Below are positions 1 to 5,626 of a DNA stretch of 10,023 nt, piece after piece; position 1 is the first letter of the stretch, and each line of letters starts with the position of its first letter. The DNA lies in contig CAYOLL010000206.1 of the NCBI GenBank assembly GCA_964404765.1, forward strand, positions 1 to 10,023, written 5' to 3'. The translations under genes and the position numbers were made by a program. Origin of the DNA: CAYOLL01 sp964404765 [NCBI: uncultured Gemmatimonadota bacterium] (GTDB lineage Bacteria; 4572-55). The notes under the pieces are model-generated. The model saw nothing but the letters and a program-made list of their open reading frames with translations. It was not told the origin of the DNA and did no database searches.

Positions 1-84
1 TGCCGGAATGACACTTTGTACAATTGCAACTTCTAACCCTTAACGAGAATAACTCTATTTTTCAAAAAACTTTGCAATGGCCGG
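1..84. other. left-edge sequence without a recognised gene
   Basis: This A+T-rich stretch follows the stop codon of the zinc-ribbon/Yip1 gene. It contains no start codon with a convincing ribosome site and no continuing frame from a known protein. It may hold the 3' untranslated end of that gene; a T-rich run lies in it on the minus strand (around 60-70). Confidence 0.4.
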
Positions 85-95
85 TTACCAACCGG
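81..95 (-). terminator. weak hairpin at the stop of the Yip1 gene
   Basis: The arms CCGGTT and AACCGG (81-86 and 90-95) are perfectly complementary around a 3-base loop, and they overlap the TAA stop of the zinc-ribbon/Yip1 gene. On the minus strand a run of six T lies about a dozen bases further on, too far for a classic intrinsic terminator. It could be a poor terminator or chance. Confidence 0.25.
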
Positions 96-999
96 TTGAT
101 AGGCCATCCATATTAGCCAAACCCAGACTAAATGCCAAAAAGAAAATAAACGCGCAGCAGCAGCCGCAAATAAGCAGCAACGGTAAGGCAATGGCAAAGA
201 AAGCTTTCCAACCGCCAATTTCATGCGCTTCCCGCAGGCCGATAATATCCAAAGTCAGGACATACAGCACGCCCAGAAATGGGCCGAGCACTGGCAGAAT
301 GTTAAAAACAGCCGCTGCGCCGGAGTAGCACATAACCCGAAAAGTAGCTTCAAAACCTTTTTTAGCGCCCCCCAGCATTAATAAGCTTAGATGAAAAATA
401 GCCGTGTTCAGAAAAATGCTGATGATCGTAATAATCGGCGATACAATAAACATCACAATGTTGATGTAGGACTGCGGTAGCTGCGGGATGTCCGACCGAC
501 TTTGCTGCAGAGATTGTAGCCAATCCTGCGGAAAAACAAAACTCCAGATGAGATTAAATAGCGCGGCAATCCACAGAACCAGAATAGCAAAAAGCATCGG
601 CTCGAATAAACCGCCCTTAACCCGCATCGCCTGAAAAAAGTTGACGGGTGAGATAATGACATCGCGGATGGTCAGGCCAAAAGCCACCAAACGACCGATT
701 TGGCGCGCATTTTCCCACATTGGCCCTTGACGAGGGTCAAATTTTTCATTATCTGATGGCATTGGCGGCACCTTGGATAGATCAATGCCACGGCTATCAC
801 CCCAGGCTTCAACGGCTTCTGCGCCTGTTTGTGGATTTTTGGGAACTGAATCTACGGTAGAGACGGCATCAACATTTGCCGGCTTTTCCCCAGCGTTCGA
901 TATGTCAGAGCCGACAAGATGATGTCCACACGCTGGACAGAATTTGATGGCGTCTCCTTCAGGTAATTTGCCGCCGCAGCTTGGGCAGAAAGCCGGCAT
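85..999 (-). CDS. zinc-ribbon protein with Yip1-type membrane domain
   Basis: The 304-residue protein starts with a zinc ribbon: C5-P-S-C8 and C21-P-A-C24, each followed by Gly, a typical Zn-binding knuckle pair. A polar, probably disordered linker (about 30-95) follows. Then comes a hydrophobic region (about 130-295) with roughly five membrane segments (near 133-153, 178-208, 225-255 and 265-292). The stretch beginning I-S-P-V-N-F-F-Q-A-M and the overall layout match the Yip1 family (PF04893), which in bacteria is an uncharacterised inner-membrane family often fused to a zinc ribbon. The start at 999 is supported by AAGGA seven bases upstream. A cluster of four Cys (C278, C280-C282) lies inside the last membrane segment. 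The gene stands alone, after a long hairpin that separates it from the porin operon. Its role is unknown; a membrane-organising or trafficking-like function is only by analogy with eukaryotic Yip1. Confidence 0.87.
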   Translation of the reverse strand: MPAFCPSCGGKLPEGDAIKFCPACGHHLVGSDISNAGEKPANVDAVSTVDSVPKNPQTGAEAVEAWGDSRGIDLSKVPPMPSDNEKFDPRQGPMWENARQIGRLVAFGLTIRDVIISPVNFFQAMRVKGGLFEPMLFAILVLWIAALFNLIWSFVFPQDWLQSLQQSRSDIPQLPQSYINIVMFIVSPIITIISIFLNTAIFHLSLLMLGGAKKGFEATFRVMCYSGAAAVFNILPVLGPFLGVLYVLTLDIIGLREAHEIGGWKAFFAIALPLLLICGCCCAFIFFLAFSLGLANMDGLSTGW

Positions 1000-1033
1000 A
1001 GGAAGTCCTTTGTGGGTTTAAGGTTAGCGGCAC

Positions 1034-1066
1034 AGACCTAATAGGTTTTGAAAACTTATTAGGTCT
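1034..1066 (-). terminator. long hairpin between the porin operon and the Yip1 gene
   Basis: Arms of about 16 bases pair around axis 1050 with one G-T wobble (1044/1056); the outer ten pairs, AGACCTAATA against TATTAGGTCT apart from the wobble region, are perfect. It lies 21 bases beyond the porin stop and 35 bases before the Yip1 start, so it is placed as a terminator for the cytochrome-Rieske-porin operon. There is no T-run after it in either direction, so it could instead be a transcript-stabilising hairpin or an operator for the downstream gene. Confidence 0.4.
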
Positions 1067-1086
1067 AATGTAGAATCGGAGCAAAT

Positions 1087-2265
1087 TTAAAAATACGTCG
1101 CCAGGCCAAATTGGAAACCGGCGCTTTGAACGGTCGGGTTGCCCAGCACATCACGGATCCAGTGATGGCGGTAGTTGGCCCGCAGGGTTGTATTGGCTGA
1201 CGGACGATAGGCCAGACTGATCGCAAGGGCGTTCACTTCGTCAAAAATATTCGCGCCGGTGGCGGCAAACTCGCCCGTATTGTAATCCACACGCTCCAAG
1301 CGCAGGCCGGCGTTGATCACGGCCCGTTCAAAGCCAAAGATTTTGCCGCGAATCAGCGGGTAAATCGCTTCAATATAACCGCCCCATTGCTTTTCGCCGT
1401 AGATTTCGATCAGATCAGCCGGCACGTCGATGGAATTAAAGGCGAGCTCGCCATGAATCGCCGCTCTGAGCAGTTCGGTGTTGAAATCCAGCGCCAAAAT
1501 GCGCACCCGGCGCGACTCGTCTACTTTTTCACCTTCCACTTTGTAGCTGTTGTAAATGCCGCTGTAATAAGACATGCCAATCTCGCCAAAACGCCGGTGA
1601 CGCGCGGCCGCCCGCCCGCAAAAGGCCGGCGAACCGTTATTGTCCTCCTCAAAAACCTCTTCGCTCTTGCCGCTTGCCAGAAAGGTGCGGCCTTCCTCGT
1701 TCAAAATGACGCCATCGCTGAGGCCGTTGACCAGATAGGCGTCGTAGGTAAACGTAAGGGCCTGACGAAAGATTTTACCATTCAGACCAAAACCCACATC
1801 CGACAGCGTGCTGGGAATAATCTGCGTGGCCACCAAAGGCCGTTCCACAAAATCCCATTTCGGGCTGTCATGGTTCTGATTGAATGCGCCAATCGGGACC
1901 AAAATCACCCCGGCCCGGAAAACCGCTATCGGGCTAAATTCCACATCCAATTGGGCCGTCTCCAGGGCGATTTCTTCCGTGCCATGCTCAAATTCCAGCT
2001 CGGCCAGGAATTTCACCCGCGGGATGATCGTAGAATACAAAAACAGGTTGAACCGCCGCATTTCCATGGAAAATCCCTCGGACACGCCGTCTTCGGCAAA
2101 ATAATTGGTGTTGCCCTCGACATAGCCGCCGATGGCCGTGGCCGTCTGCCCGAGCGTGATAAACGGCCGGTCGTATGACGCGCCTTGCACCGGCGTCTGC
2201 GCTTGAGCAAGTCCGACAAAACTCAAAATCAATAACAGTAAGTTCAGGGGTATAAAAGCTCGCAT
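1087..2265 (-). CDS. outer-membrane beta-barrel, porin-like (phosphate-selective porin O/P type)
   Basis: The start at 2265 gives 392 residues and is preferred over the longer frame (2307) because GGAG sits seven bases upstream and a clean signal peptide follows: positive Arg2, hydrophobic core, then L-A-Q-A-Q with predicted cleavage near residue 22. The mature part alternates aromatic/hydrophobic and polar residues throughout and ends in A-T-Y-F, the C-terminal Phe expected of a BAM-assembled barrel. The segment rich in F-R-A-G-V-I-L-V-P-I-G-A-F-N with a following N-H-D-S-P resembles the OprO/OprP-like porin group. The gene is last in an operon, 13 bases after the Rieske gene. Context suggests it supplies an outer-membrane route or anchor for the substrate of the two periplasmic redox proteins. 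The true substrate is unknown. Confidence 0.86.
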   Translation of the reverse strand: MRAFIPLNLLLLILSFVGLAQAQTPVQGASYDRPFITLGQTATAIGGYVEGNTNYFAEDGVSEGFSMEMRRFNLFLYSTIIPRVKFLAELEFEHGTEEIALETAQLDVEFSPIAVFRAGVILVPIGAFNQNHDSPKWDFVERPLVATQIIPSTLSDVGFGLNGKIFRQALTFTYDAYLVNGLSDGVILNEEGRTFLASGKSEEVFEEDNNGSPAFCGRAAARHRRFGEIGMSYYSGIYNSYKVEGEKVDESRRVRILALDFNTELLRAAIHGELAFNSIDVPADLIEIYGEKQWGGYIEAIYPLIRGKIFGFERAVINAGLRLERVDYNTGEFAATGANIFDEVNALAISLAYRPSANTTLRANYRHHWIRDVLGNPTVQSAGFQFGLATYF

Positions 2266-2278
2266 GGTTTTCTCCAGG

Positions 2279-2704
2279 TTATAATTCAATATAGAGATTT
2301 TCCGCATCCGTCCGCACGGTAAAGCGATGGAGCGGCTTTTCCGCCGGGGGCTGCAAAACCTCGCCGGTGTGGGAAAATTCGCTGCCGTGACAGGGACAGG
2401 CCAGTCTGTCGCCGGCGGCGGACAATTCGCATTGTTTGTGGGTGCACTGCATTAAGACCGCCGAATAGTCATCGTCGCCGTGCCGGTAAAGATAAATCGG
2501 CGTGGGGAAGCTGCGGGTCTTGACCGCTGCGGACGGCTGCTCGAGGAAAGCGGTCTTTTTGACGACTACGACATTTCCGGCAATATCGAACGGCAGATAG
2601 CGGACGCTGCCGCCACAACCTGCCAGCAAGGTTAAACCACCGCAGGCCAGGCCGGCCGAGAGAGCGCCGCACGTTTTGAGAAATTCGCGTCGATTTGATT
2701 TCAT
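2279..2704 (-). CDS. Tat-exported Rieske [2Fe-2S] lipoprotein
   Basis: This 141-residue protein begins N-R-R-E-F-L-K, a twin-arginine signal close to the S-R-R-x-F-L-K consensus, followed by a hydrophobic stretch and the lipobox L-A-G-C30, so it is probably exported folded and lipid-anchored. Rieske box I is C87-T-H89-K-Q-C92 and box II is C103-P-C105-H106-G-S. C87, H89, C103 and H106 would hold the 2Fe-2S cluster, and C92/C105 would form the usual disulfide. Q91 replaces the Gly normally found in box I. The small size (cluster domain plus anchor) fits a stand-alone electron carrier rather than a dioxygenase or full cytochrome bc1 subunit. Its ATG overlaps the stop of the di-heme cytochrome gene (ATGA), with AAGG six bases upstream, indicating translational coupling and a shared electron-transfer job. 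Confidence 0.93.
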   Translation of the reverse strand: MKSNRREFLKTCGALSAGLACGGLTLLAGCGGSVRYLPFDIAGNVVVVKKTAFLEQPSAAVKTRSFPTPIYLYRHGDDDYSAVLMQCTHKQCELSAAGDRLACPCHGSEFSHTGEVLQPPAEKPLHRFTVRTDAENLYIEL

Positions 2705-3939
2705 AGTGACCTTAAAAATTGCAGAAGTTGTTGCTGTTCGGTCGGAGACAGGCGTTGAAACGCGCTGCGGCTGGCAGCCGCCTCGCCGTTGTGAAATTCG
2801 ATGGCAGTTTCCAGGGTTCGGGCCCGGCCGTCATGCAAATAAAAAGGCGAACCGCCCTGCGAATCCTCGGCCAGACCCAGGCCCCACAACGGCGGCGTGC
2901 GCCACTCGGATGTGAGCGCCGTGCCCTCGGTATAACCGTCGTCCAGGTCCGCGCCCATATCGTGCAACAGTAAATCGGTGTAAGGGTGAATCACGACCCG
3001 GCTGAGCGCCTGAATATCCGACGGTCCGGTGTACAGCGACGGGGCATGACATCCGGCGCAGCCGATAATGCCGAAAAGGCGTTCACCGGCTTGGACTTCC
3101 GGATCGTTGGCCTGGCGGCGCGGCGGCGCTTTTAACGTGCGGATGTAAAAAACCACCTGGTTGACAATCTCCGCCGAAACTTCCGGATCGGCCGCCACAT
3201 CGCCGGTAAAATGACCGGCCTGCGGATTATAAATATCCCGCGGCTCGAAATCCGTCGTAATGCCCATATCCTGCAAATACGCCGTCACGGTTTGCTGCAT
3301 CAAGTCGATGGCGCCGGCCTTTTTCCCGAAGCGGCCAATATAGCGGCCCTCGTTTGGAATATGCGAAGGCTGCGGCGTAAAATAATCGCGCGGCGGGACA
3401 TAGTTGGGCACGCCGGAAATGCCGTCACCATTGGCGTCTGAAGGATCGGCCAATGCCAGAATCGCTTCATCGGGTACGGCTTCCAGATAGCCCAAACCGG
3501 TCACGGCCGGTGGCATCAAACGGGTCACGCCCGTGGCCGCTTCCGGAACGGTCTCCGGCGGATAGCCGCCGACGGCGCGATTCTGCAATTGTGGCCCGCC
3601 TTGCTCCGGCATGGCGTCCCAGACGCCGTCATTGTAGCGGCCAAAGCGGGTCAGCGTCGTCAGCGGATGGCCTTTGCCGTCGCCGATATGACAGCTTTGG
3701 CAGCCGTTGCTGACAAACACCGGGCCGAGACCGGCGCTCTCGCCAAAAATTCGACCAAACTCGCCATCGCCGCGCAAGTGCTCGCGCAACTGATCGGGCG
3801 TGAGTTCCGCCACCGGCTCAGCCAGCACATCTTCCGGCTCTGGCGCGGATGGCAGCATATCGGCGCAGTTGTTGAGCGCGAAAATCATCCCGCCCAACAA
3901 GACTGCGACCAGACCTAAATGAAAGGGTTTTCGGTTCAT
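2701..3939 (-). CDS. DUF1111 di-heme cytochrome, putative peroxidase / thiol oxidoreductase family
   Basis: The start at 3939 (412 residues) is chosen over 3966 because a strong GGAGG lies five bases upstream and the N-terminus then becomes a proper signal sequence (N-R-K, hydrophobic core to about residue 24, then C25). A lipid anchor at C25 is possible, but Asn at -1 is atypical. Two heme c sites are visible: C80-Q-S-C-H84 and C294-A-G-C-H298. Other hallmarks of the DUF1111/COG3488 family (PF06537) are D-A-N-G-D-G-I-S-G (a Ca-loop-like motif near 168-176), L-L-H-D-M-G, W-R-T-P-P-L-W-G-L-G and the C-terminal Y-L-H-D-G-R-A-R-T-L-E. The family is distantly related to MauG/CcpA-type di-heme peroxidases; members are often found near iron-acquisition genes. 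It probably acts in the periplasm and exchanges electrons with the Rieske protein encoded next. It is the first gene of the operon. Confidence 0.92.
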   Translation of the reverse strand: MNRKPFHLGLVAVLLGGMIFALNNCADMLPSAPEPEDVLAEPVAELTPDQLREHLRGDGEFGRIFGESAGLGPVFVSNGCQSCHIGDGKGHPLTTLTRFGRYNDGVWDAMPEQGGPQLQNRAVGGYPPETVPEAATGVTRLMPPAVTGLGYLEAVPDEAILALADPSDANGDGISGVPNYVPPRDYFTPQPSHIPNEGRYIGRFGKKAGAIDLMQQTVTAYLQDMGITTDFEPRDIYNPQAGHFTGDVAADPEVSAEIVNQVVFYIRTLKAPPRRQANDPEVQAGERLFGIIGCAGCHAPSLYTGPSDIQALSRVVIHPYTDLLLHDMGADLDDGYTEGTALTSEWRTPPLWGLGLAEDSQGGSPFYLHDGRARTLETAIEFHNGEAAASRSAFQRLSPTEQQQLLQFLRSL

Positions 3940-3979
3940 TTTTCCTCCGGATCGAGTATTAGACATAACAAAATTAATT

Positions 3980-3995
3980 TTTAGTCTAGTCTAAA
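3980..3995. promoter_or_regulatory. 16-bp palindromic operator candidate
   Basis: The sequence TTTAGTCTAGTCTAAA pairs with itself at seven of eight positions (only 3985/3990 fail). It touches the proposed -10 box and would cover the transcription start, the classic place for a repressor. The TTTAG...CTAAA half-sites are reminiscent of DtxR/MntR (SirR)-type metal-responsive operators, but that assignment is inference and Rrf2-type or other regulators are possible. Confidence 0.5.
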
Positions 3996-4021
3996 TTTAA
4001 GTTTCTGCACAAATTAGTCAA
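3994..4021 (-). promoter_or_regulatory. sigma70-type promoter of the cytochrome-Rieske-porin operon
   Basis: On the minus strand TTGACT (4021-4016, five of six to consensus) is followed after 16 bases by TAAATT (3999-3994, four of six). This predicts transcription starting near 3987 and a leader of about 48 bases before the ATG at 3939, with a strong GGAGG site. The promoter starts 31 bases after the stop of truB, so the operon is set up for independent control. Confidence 0.5.
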
Positions 4022-4051
4022 GAGAATTTTTACAATTCGCTTTATAAATAA

Positions 4052-4924
4052 CTATATGCCACTGAACACAATTTTTGGCTGCAGCCAGGATCGCTTCTCA
4101 TTTTGAAGGCACTCGGCGATGGCAACCACGGCGCCAGTTGGATTAAGCAAGCGGATTGGACTCGCTAATGCGTGGGAAATCTCAATACGATTACCATGCT
4201 CAATTCTTTTTAAATCAGCTTCCGAAAGCGTAAATTCCGGCCAGGCTGCGGTCATTTGGGCAAGGCTTAGCAGTGGGGGAGAGGCAAGCTGCGCCAGGTT
4301 TTCCAATGTGACGGCTTGCTCAATGCTATGGCCGCCGTTTTTTGTCCGGCGCAGTACGCTCAAATAAGCGCCACAGCCCAGTTGTCGCCCGATATCATAA
4401 GCCAGGGCGCGGATATAAGTTCCGCCGGAACACGTCACACAAATGGTCAGGCTGTCCGGTTGCCAGTCGATCAGGGCGATCGCTTTAATATGGACCAAGC
4501 GCGGCTTGCGGTCAATTGTAACGCCTTCGCGGGCCAACGCATACAACCGCTGACCGTCGACTTTAATCGCCGAGTACATGGGCGGAATTTGTTCGATTTG
4601 ACCGGTAAAACTTCGCAAAACATCCTCGATCTTCTCCCGGCTTAAAGTAGGGATCGGGAATTCTGCGGTGACTTGACCGGTGAGGTCTTGGGTGTCGCGC
4701 TCCTGCCCTAATTGCAACGTCGCGACATATTCCTTAGCTCCTGCCTGCAAGTACGGTACCAGACGGGTCGCCTGACCAATGCAAACAATTAATAAGCCGG
4801 TGGCAAACGGATCGAGCGTCCCGGTATGCCCGGCTTTTTTGACTTTCAGCAACCGGCGAATGGCGTCCGTGGCGGCAAATGAGGTAATGCCCGCGGGTTT
4901 ATCCAAAAGGATTAAGCCGTTCAT
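4052..4924 (-). CDS. truB: tRNA pseudouridine(55) synthase TruB
   Basis: The enzyme converts U55 of the T-loop of tRNAs to pseudouridine in the cytoplasm. The 290-residue protein has the family's opening (G-L-I-L-L-D-K-P-A-G-I-T-S) and the catalytic motif G-H-T-G-T-L-D38-P-F-A-T-G-L-L, with D38 as the nucleophile. It also has the P-P-x-Y-S-A-I-K-V-D-G-Q-R-L-Y-x-L-A-R-x-G block near 113-135 and the C-S-x-G-T-Y-I-R-A-L-A-x-D-I-G block near 165-180. A shorter C-terminal part (about 205-290) corresponds to the variable TruB C-terminal domain. Length is normal. The ATG overlaps the rbfA stop (ATGA) with no strong ribosome site, so translation is probably coupled to rbfA. No clear terminator follows; only a weak AATTC/GAATT pairing lies in the next 30 bases. 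Confidence 0.97.
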   Translation of the reverse strand: MNGLILLDKPAGITSFAATDAIRRLLKVKKAGHTGTLDPFATGLLIVCIGQATRLVPYLQAGAKEYVATLQLGQERDTQDLTGQVTAEFPIPTLSREKIEDVLRSFTGQIEQIPPMYSAIKVDGQRLYALAREGVTIDRKPRLVHIKAIALIDWQPDSLTICVTCSGGTYIRALAYDIGRQLGCGAYLSVLRRTKNGGHSIEQAVTLENLAQLASPPLLSLAQMTAAWPEFTLSEADLKRIEHGNRIEISHALASPIRLLNPTGAVVAIAECLQNEKRSWLQPKIVFSGI

Positions 4925-5304
4925 GCTTCAATGCCGGGCATCGGCGCGGCAGCCGGCTGTTCGCTATTGATTTCATTCAATAATTGATGAATGCGCACGG
5001 CGTGGTCAGCGCTCTCATCCAGCACAAAATGAAGCTCCGGCGTCAAGCGAATTCTGAGTAGCTGGCCGAGTCGCCGCCGCATGAATCCCGCGCTGCTGTT
5101 AAGTCCGGCCAGACCATCCTGTCGTTCTTTCGCGCTGCCCATAATGCTGGCAAAGATTGTGGCGTGCGATAAATCCTCGGAAATTTTAACCCGGGTCAGT
5201 GTCACAAAACCAATCCGTGGATCTTTGATCTCGCGCTGCAGCAGCAGGCTGATCTCTTCTTTAAATTGATGGTTTAAGCGATCTGTGCGTTTAAAACGTT
5301 CCAT
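4921..5304 (-). CDS. rbfA: 30S ribosome-binding factor RbfA
   Basis: RbfA is a single-KH-domain protein that helps late maturation of the 30S subunit and 16S 5' end. The 127 residues show the family pattern from the start: R-x-x-R-L-N-H-Q-F-K-E-E-I-S near 6-19, then I-K-D-P-R-I-G-F-V-T-L-T (26-37), V-x-I-S-x-D-L-S-x-A-T-I-F (39-51), the helix with A-G-F-M-R-R-R-L-G and the end block L-R-I-R-L-T-P-E-L-H-F-V-L-D. The last ten or so residues (Ala/Pro-rich) are a family-variable tail. The only upstream ribosome-site candidate is AGCAGG about nine bases before the ATG. It is the first gene of the rbfA-truB pair. infB, which often precedes rbfA, is absent here and is replaced by a toxin-gene remnant. 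Confidence 0.96.
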   Translation of the reverse strand: MERFKRTDRLNHQFKEEISLLLQREIKDPRIGFVTLTRVKISEDLSHATIFASIMGSAKERQDGLAGLNSSAGFMRRRLGQLLRIRLTPELHFVLDESADHAVRIHQLLNEINSEQPAAAPMPGIEA

Positions 5305-5380
5305 AAATGAAACCTGCTTTCGACTTGTGACCCGAAAATTTGATGATGCGTTACAGCATTCGACTTTGGGATTTAAGCGG
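5305..5380. other. intergenic leader of rbfA
   Basis: This short spacer lies between the toxin remnant and rbfA and must hold the rbfA-truB promoter if one exists close by. I see no convincing -35/-10 pair on the minus strand. A plus-strand frame crossing it (5285-5563) overlaps rbfA on the opposite strand and does not look like a protein. Confidence 0.4.
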
Positions 5381-5626
5381 TTACTTCAATCCAAAGGAAT
5401 TGACAATCTTCTCAAATTTCCGTCAAATGAAATTATCATCCACATTTTTTGCATACAGCTTGTGCAAATACACATTTTGCTTGAAAGCAAAATAATAAGC
5501 GGCCCGAAATCCACCGTTTTTACCGGTTTGCATATCCCGACTTTTCAGGCGAATTTTAAATAAGTGCTTGCCTAGCGGAATTCCGGCAGTCGGCTGAATT
5601 TCCAGCAGCTTTTCCAGATCATCACT
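5381..5626 (-). pseudogene. decayed RelE/ParE-family toxin remnant
   Basis: Reading the minus strand from 5626 gives S-D-D-L-E-K-L-L-E, then P-L-G-K-H-L-F-K-I-R-L-K-S, then T-G-K-N-G-G-F-R-A-A-Y-Y-F and V-Y-L-H-K-L-Y-A-K-N, ending at a TGA (5425-5423). This matches the body of the RelE/ParE toxin subfamily with the pattern D-L-x-x-L-L...P-x-G-x-P-L-G...K-I-R...G-K-S-G-G-x-R-V-x-Y...V-Y-L-x-x-I-Y-x-K. The N-terminal 25 or so residues are missing: an in-frame TAG lies six bases upstream (5635-5633) and there is no start codon. The frame stays open after the TGA for R-K-F-E-K-I-V-N-S-F-G-L-K to a TAA (5383-5381), which looks like the rest of the C-terminal helix. So the gene appears to carry a nonsense mutation plus a 5' deletion against the M23 gene, whose stop overlaps its first bases. 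No antitoxin gene was found. Confidence 0.7.

Noticed and set aside
1387-2178. 263-codon plus-strand frame opposite the porin gene
   Set aside because: It lies fully antisense to a porin with a clear signal peptide and a barrel pattern. Its translation has no recognisable motifs, and its openness follows from the G+C-rich codon use of the porin.
3940-3966. Upstream ATG extending the di-heme cytochrome by nine residues
   Set aside because: The strong GGAGG lies between the two ATGs and serves the one at 3939. The extension would also put Ser/Thr/Gly residues ahead of an otherwise normal signal sequence.
5474-5493. Inverted repeat ATTTTGCT / AGCAAAAT
   Set aside because: It lies inside the toxin remnant where it encodes A-F-K-Q-N. 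It is not next to the end of an intact gene and has no T-run on the minus strand, so it is probably chance.
5285-5563. 92-codon plus-strand frame across the rbfA start and the gap
   Set aside because: It overlaps rbfA antisense and has no ribosome site. The opposite strand gives a better explanation: a RelE/ParE-type toxin relic.
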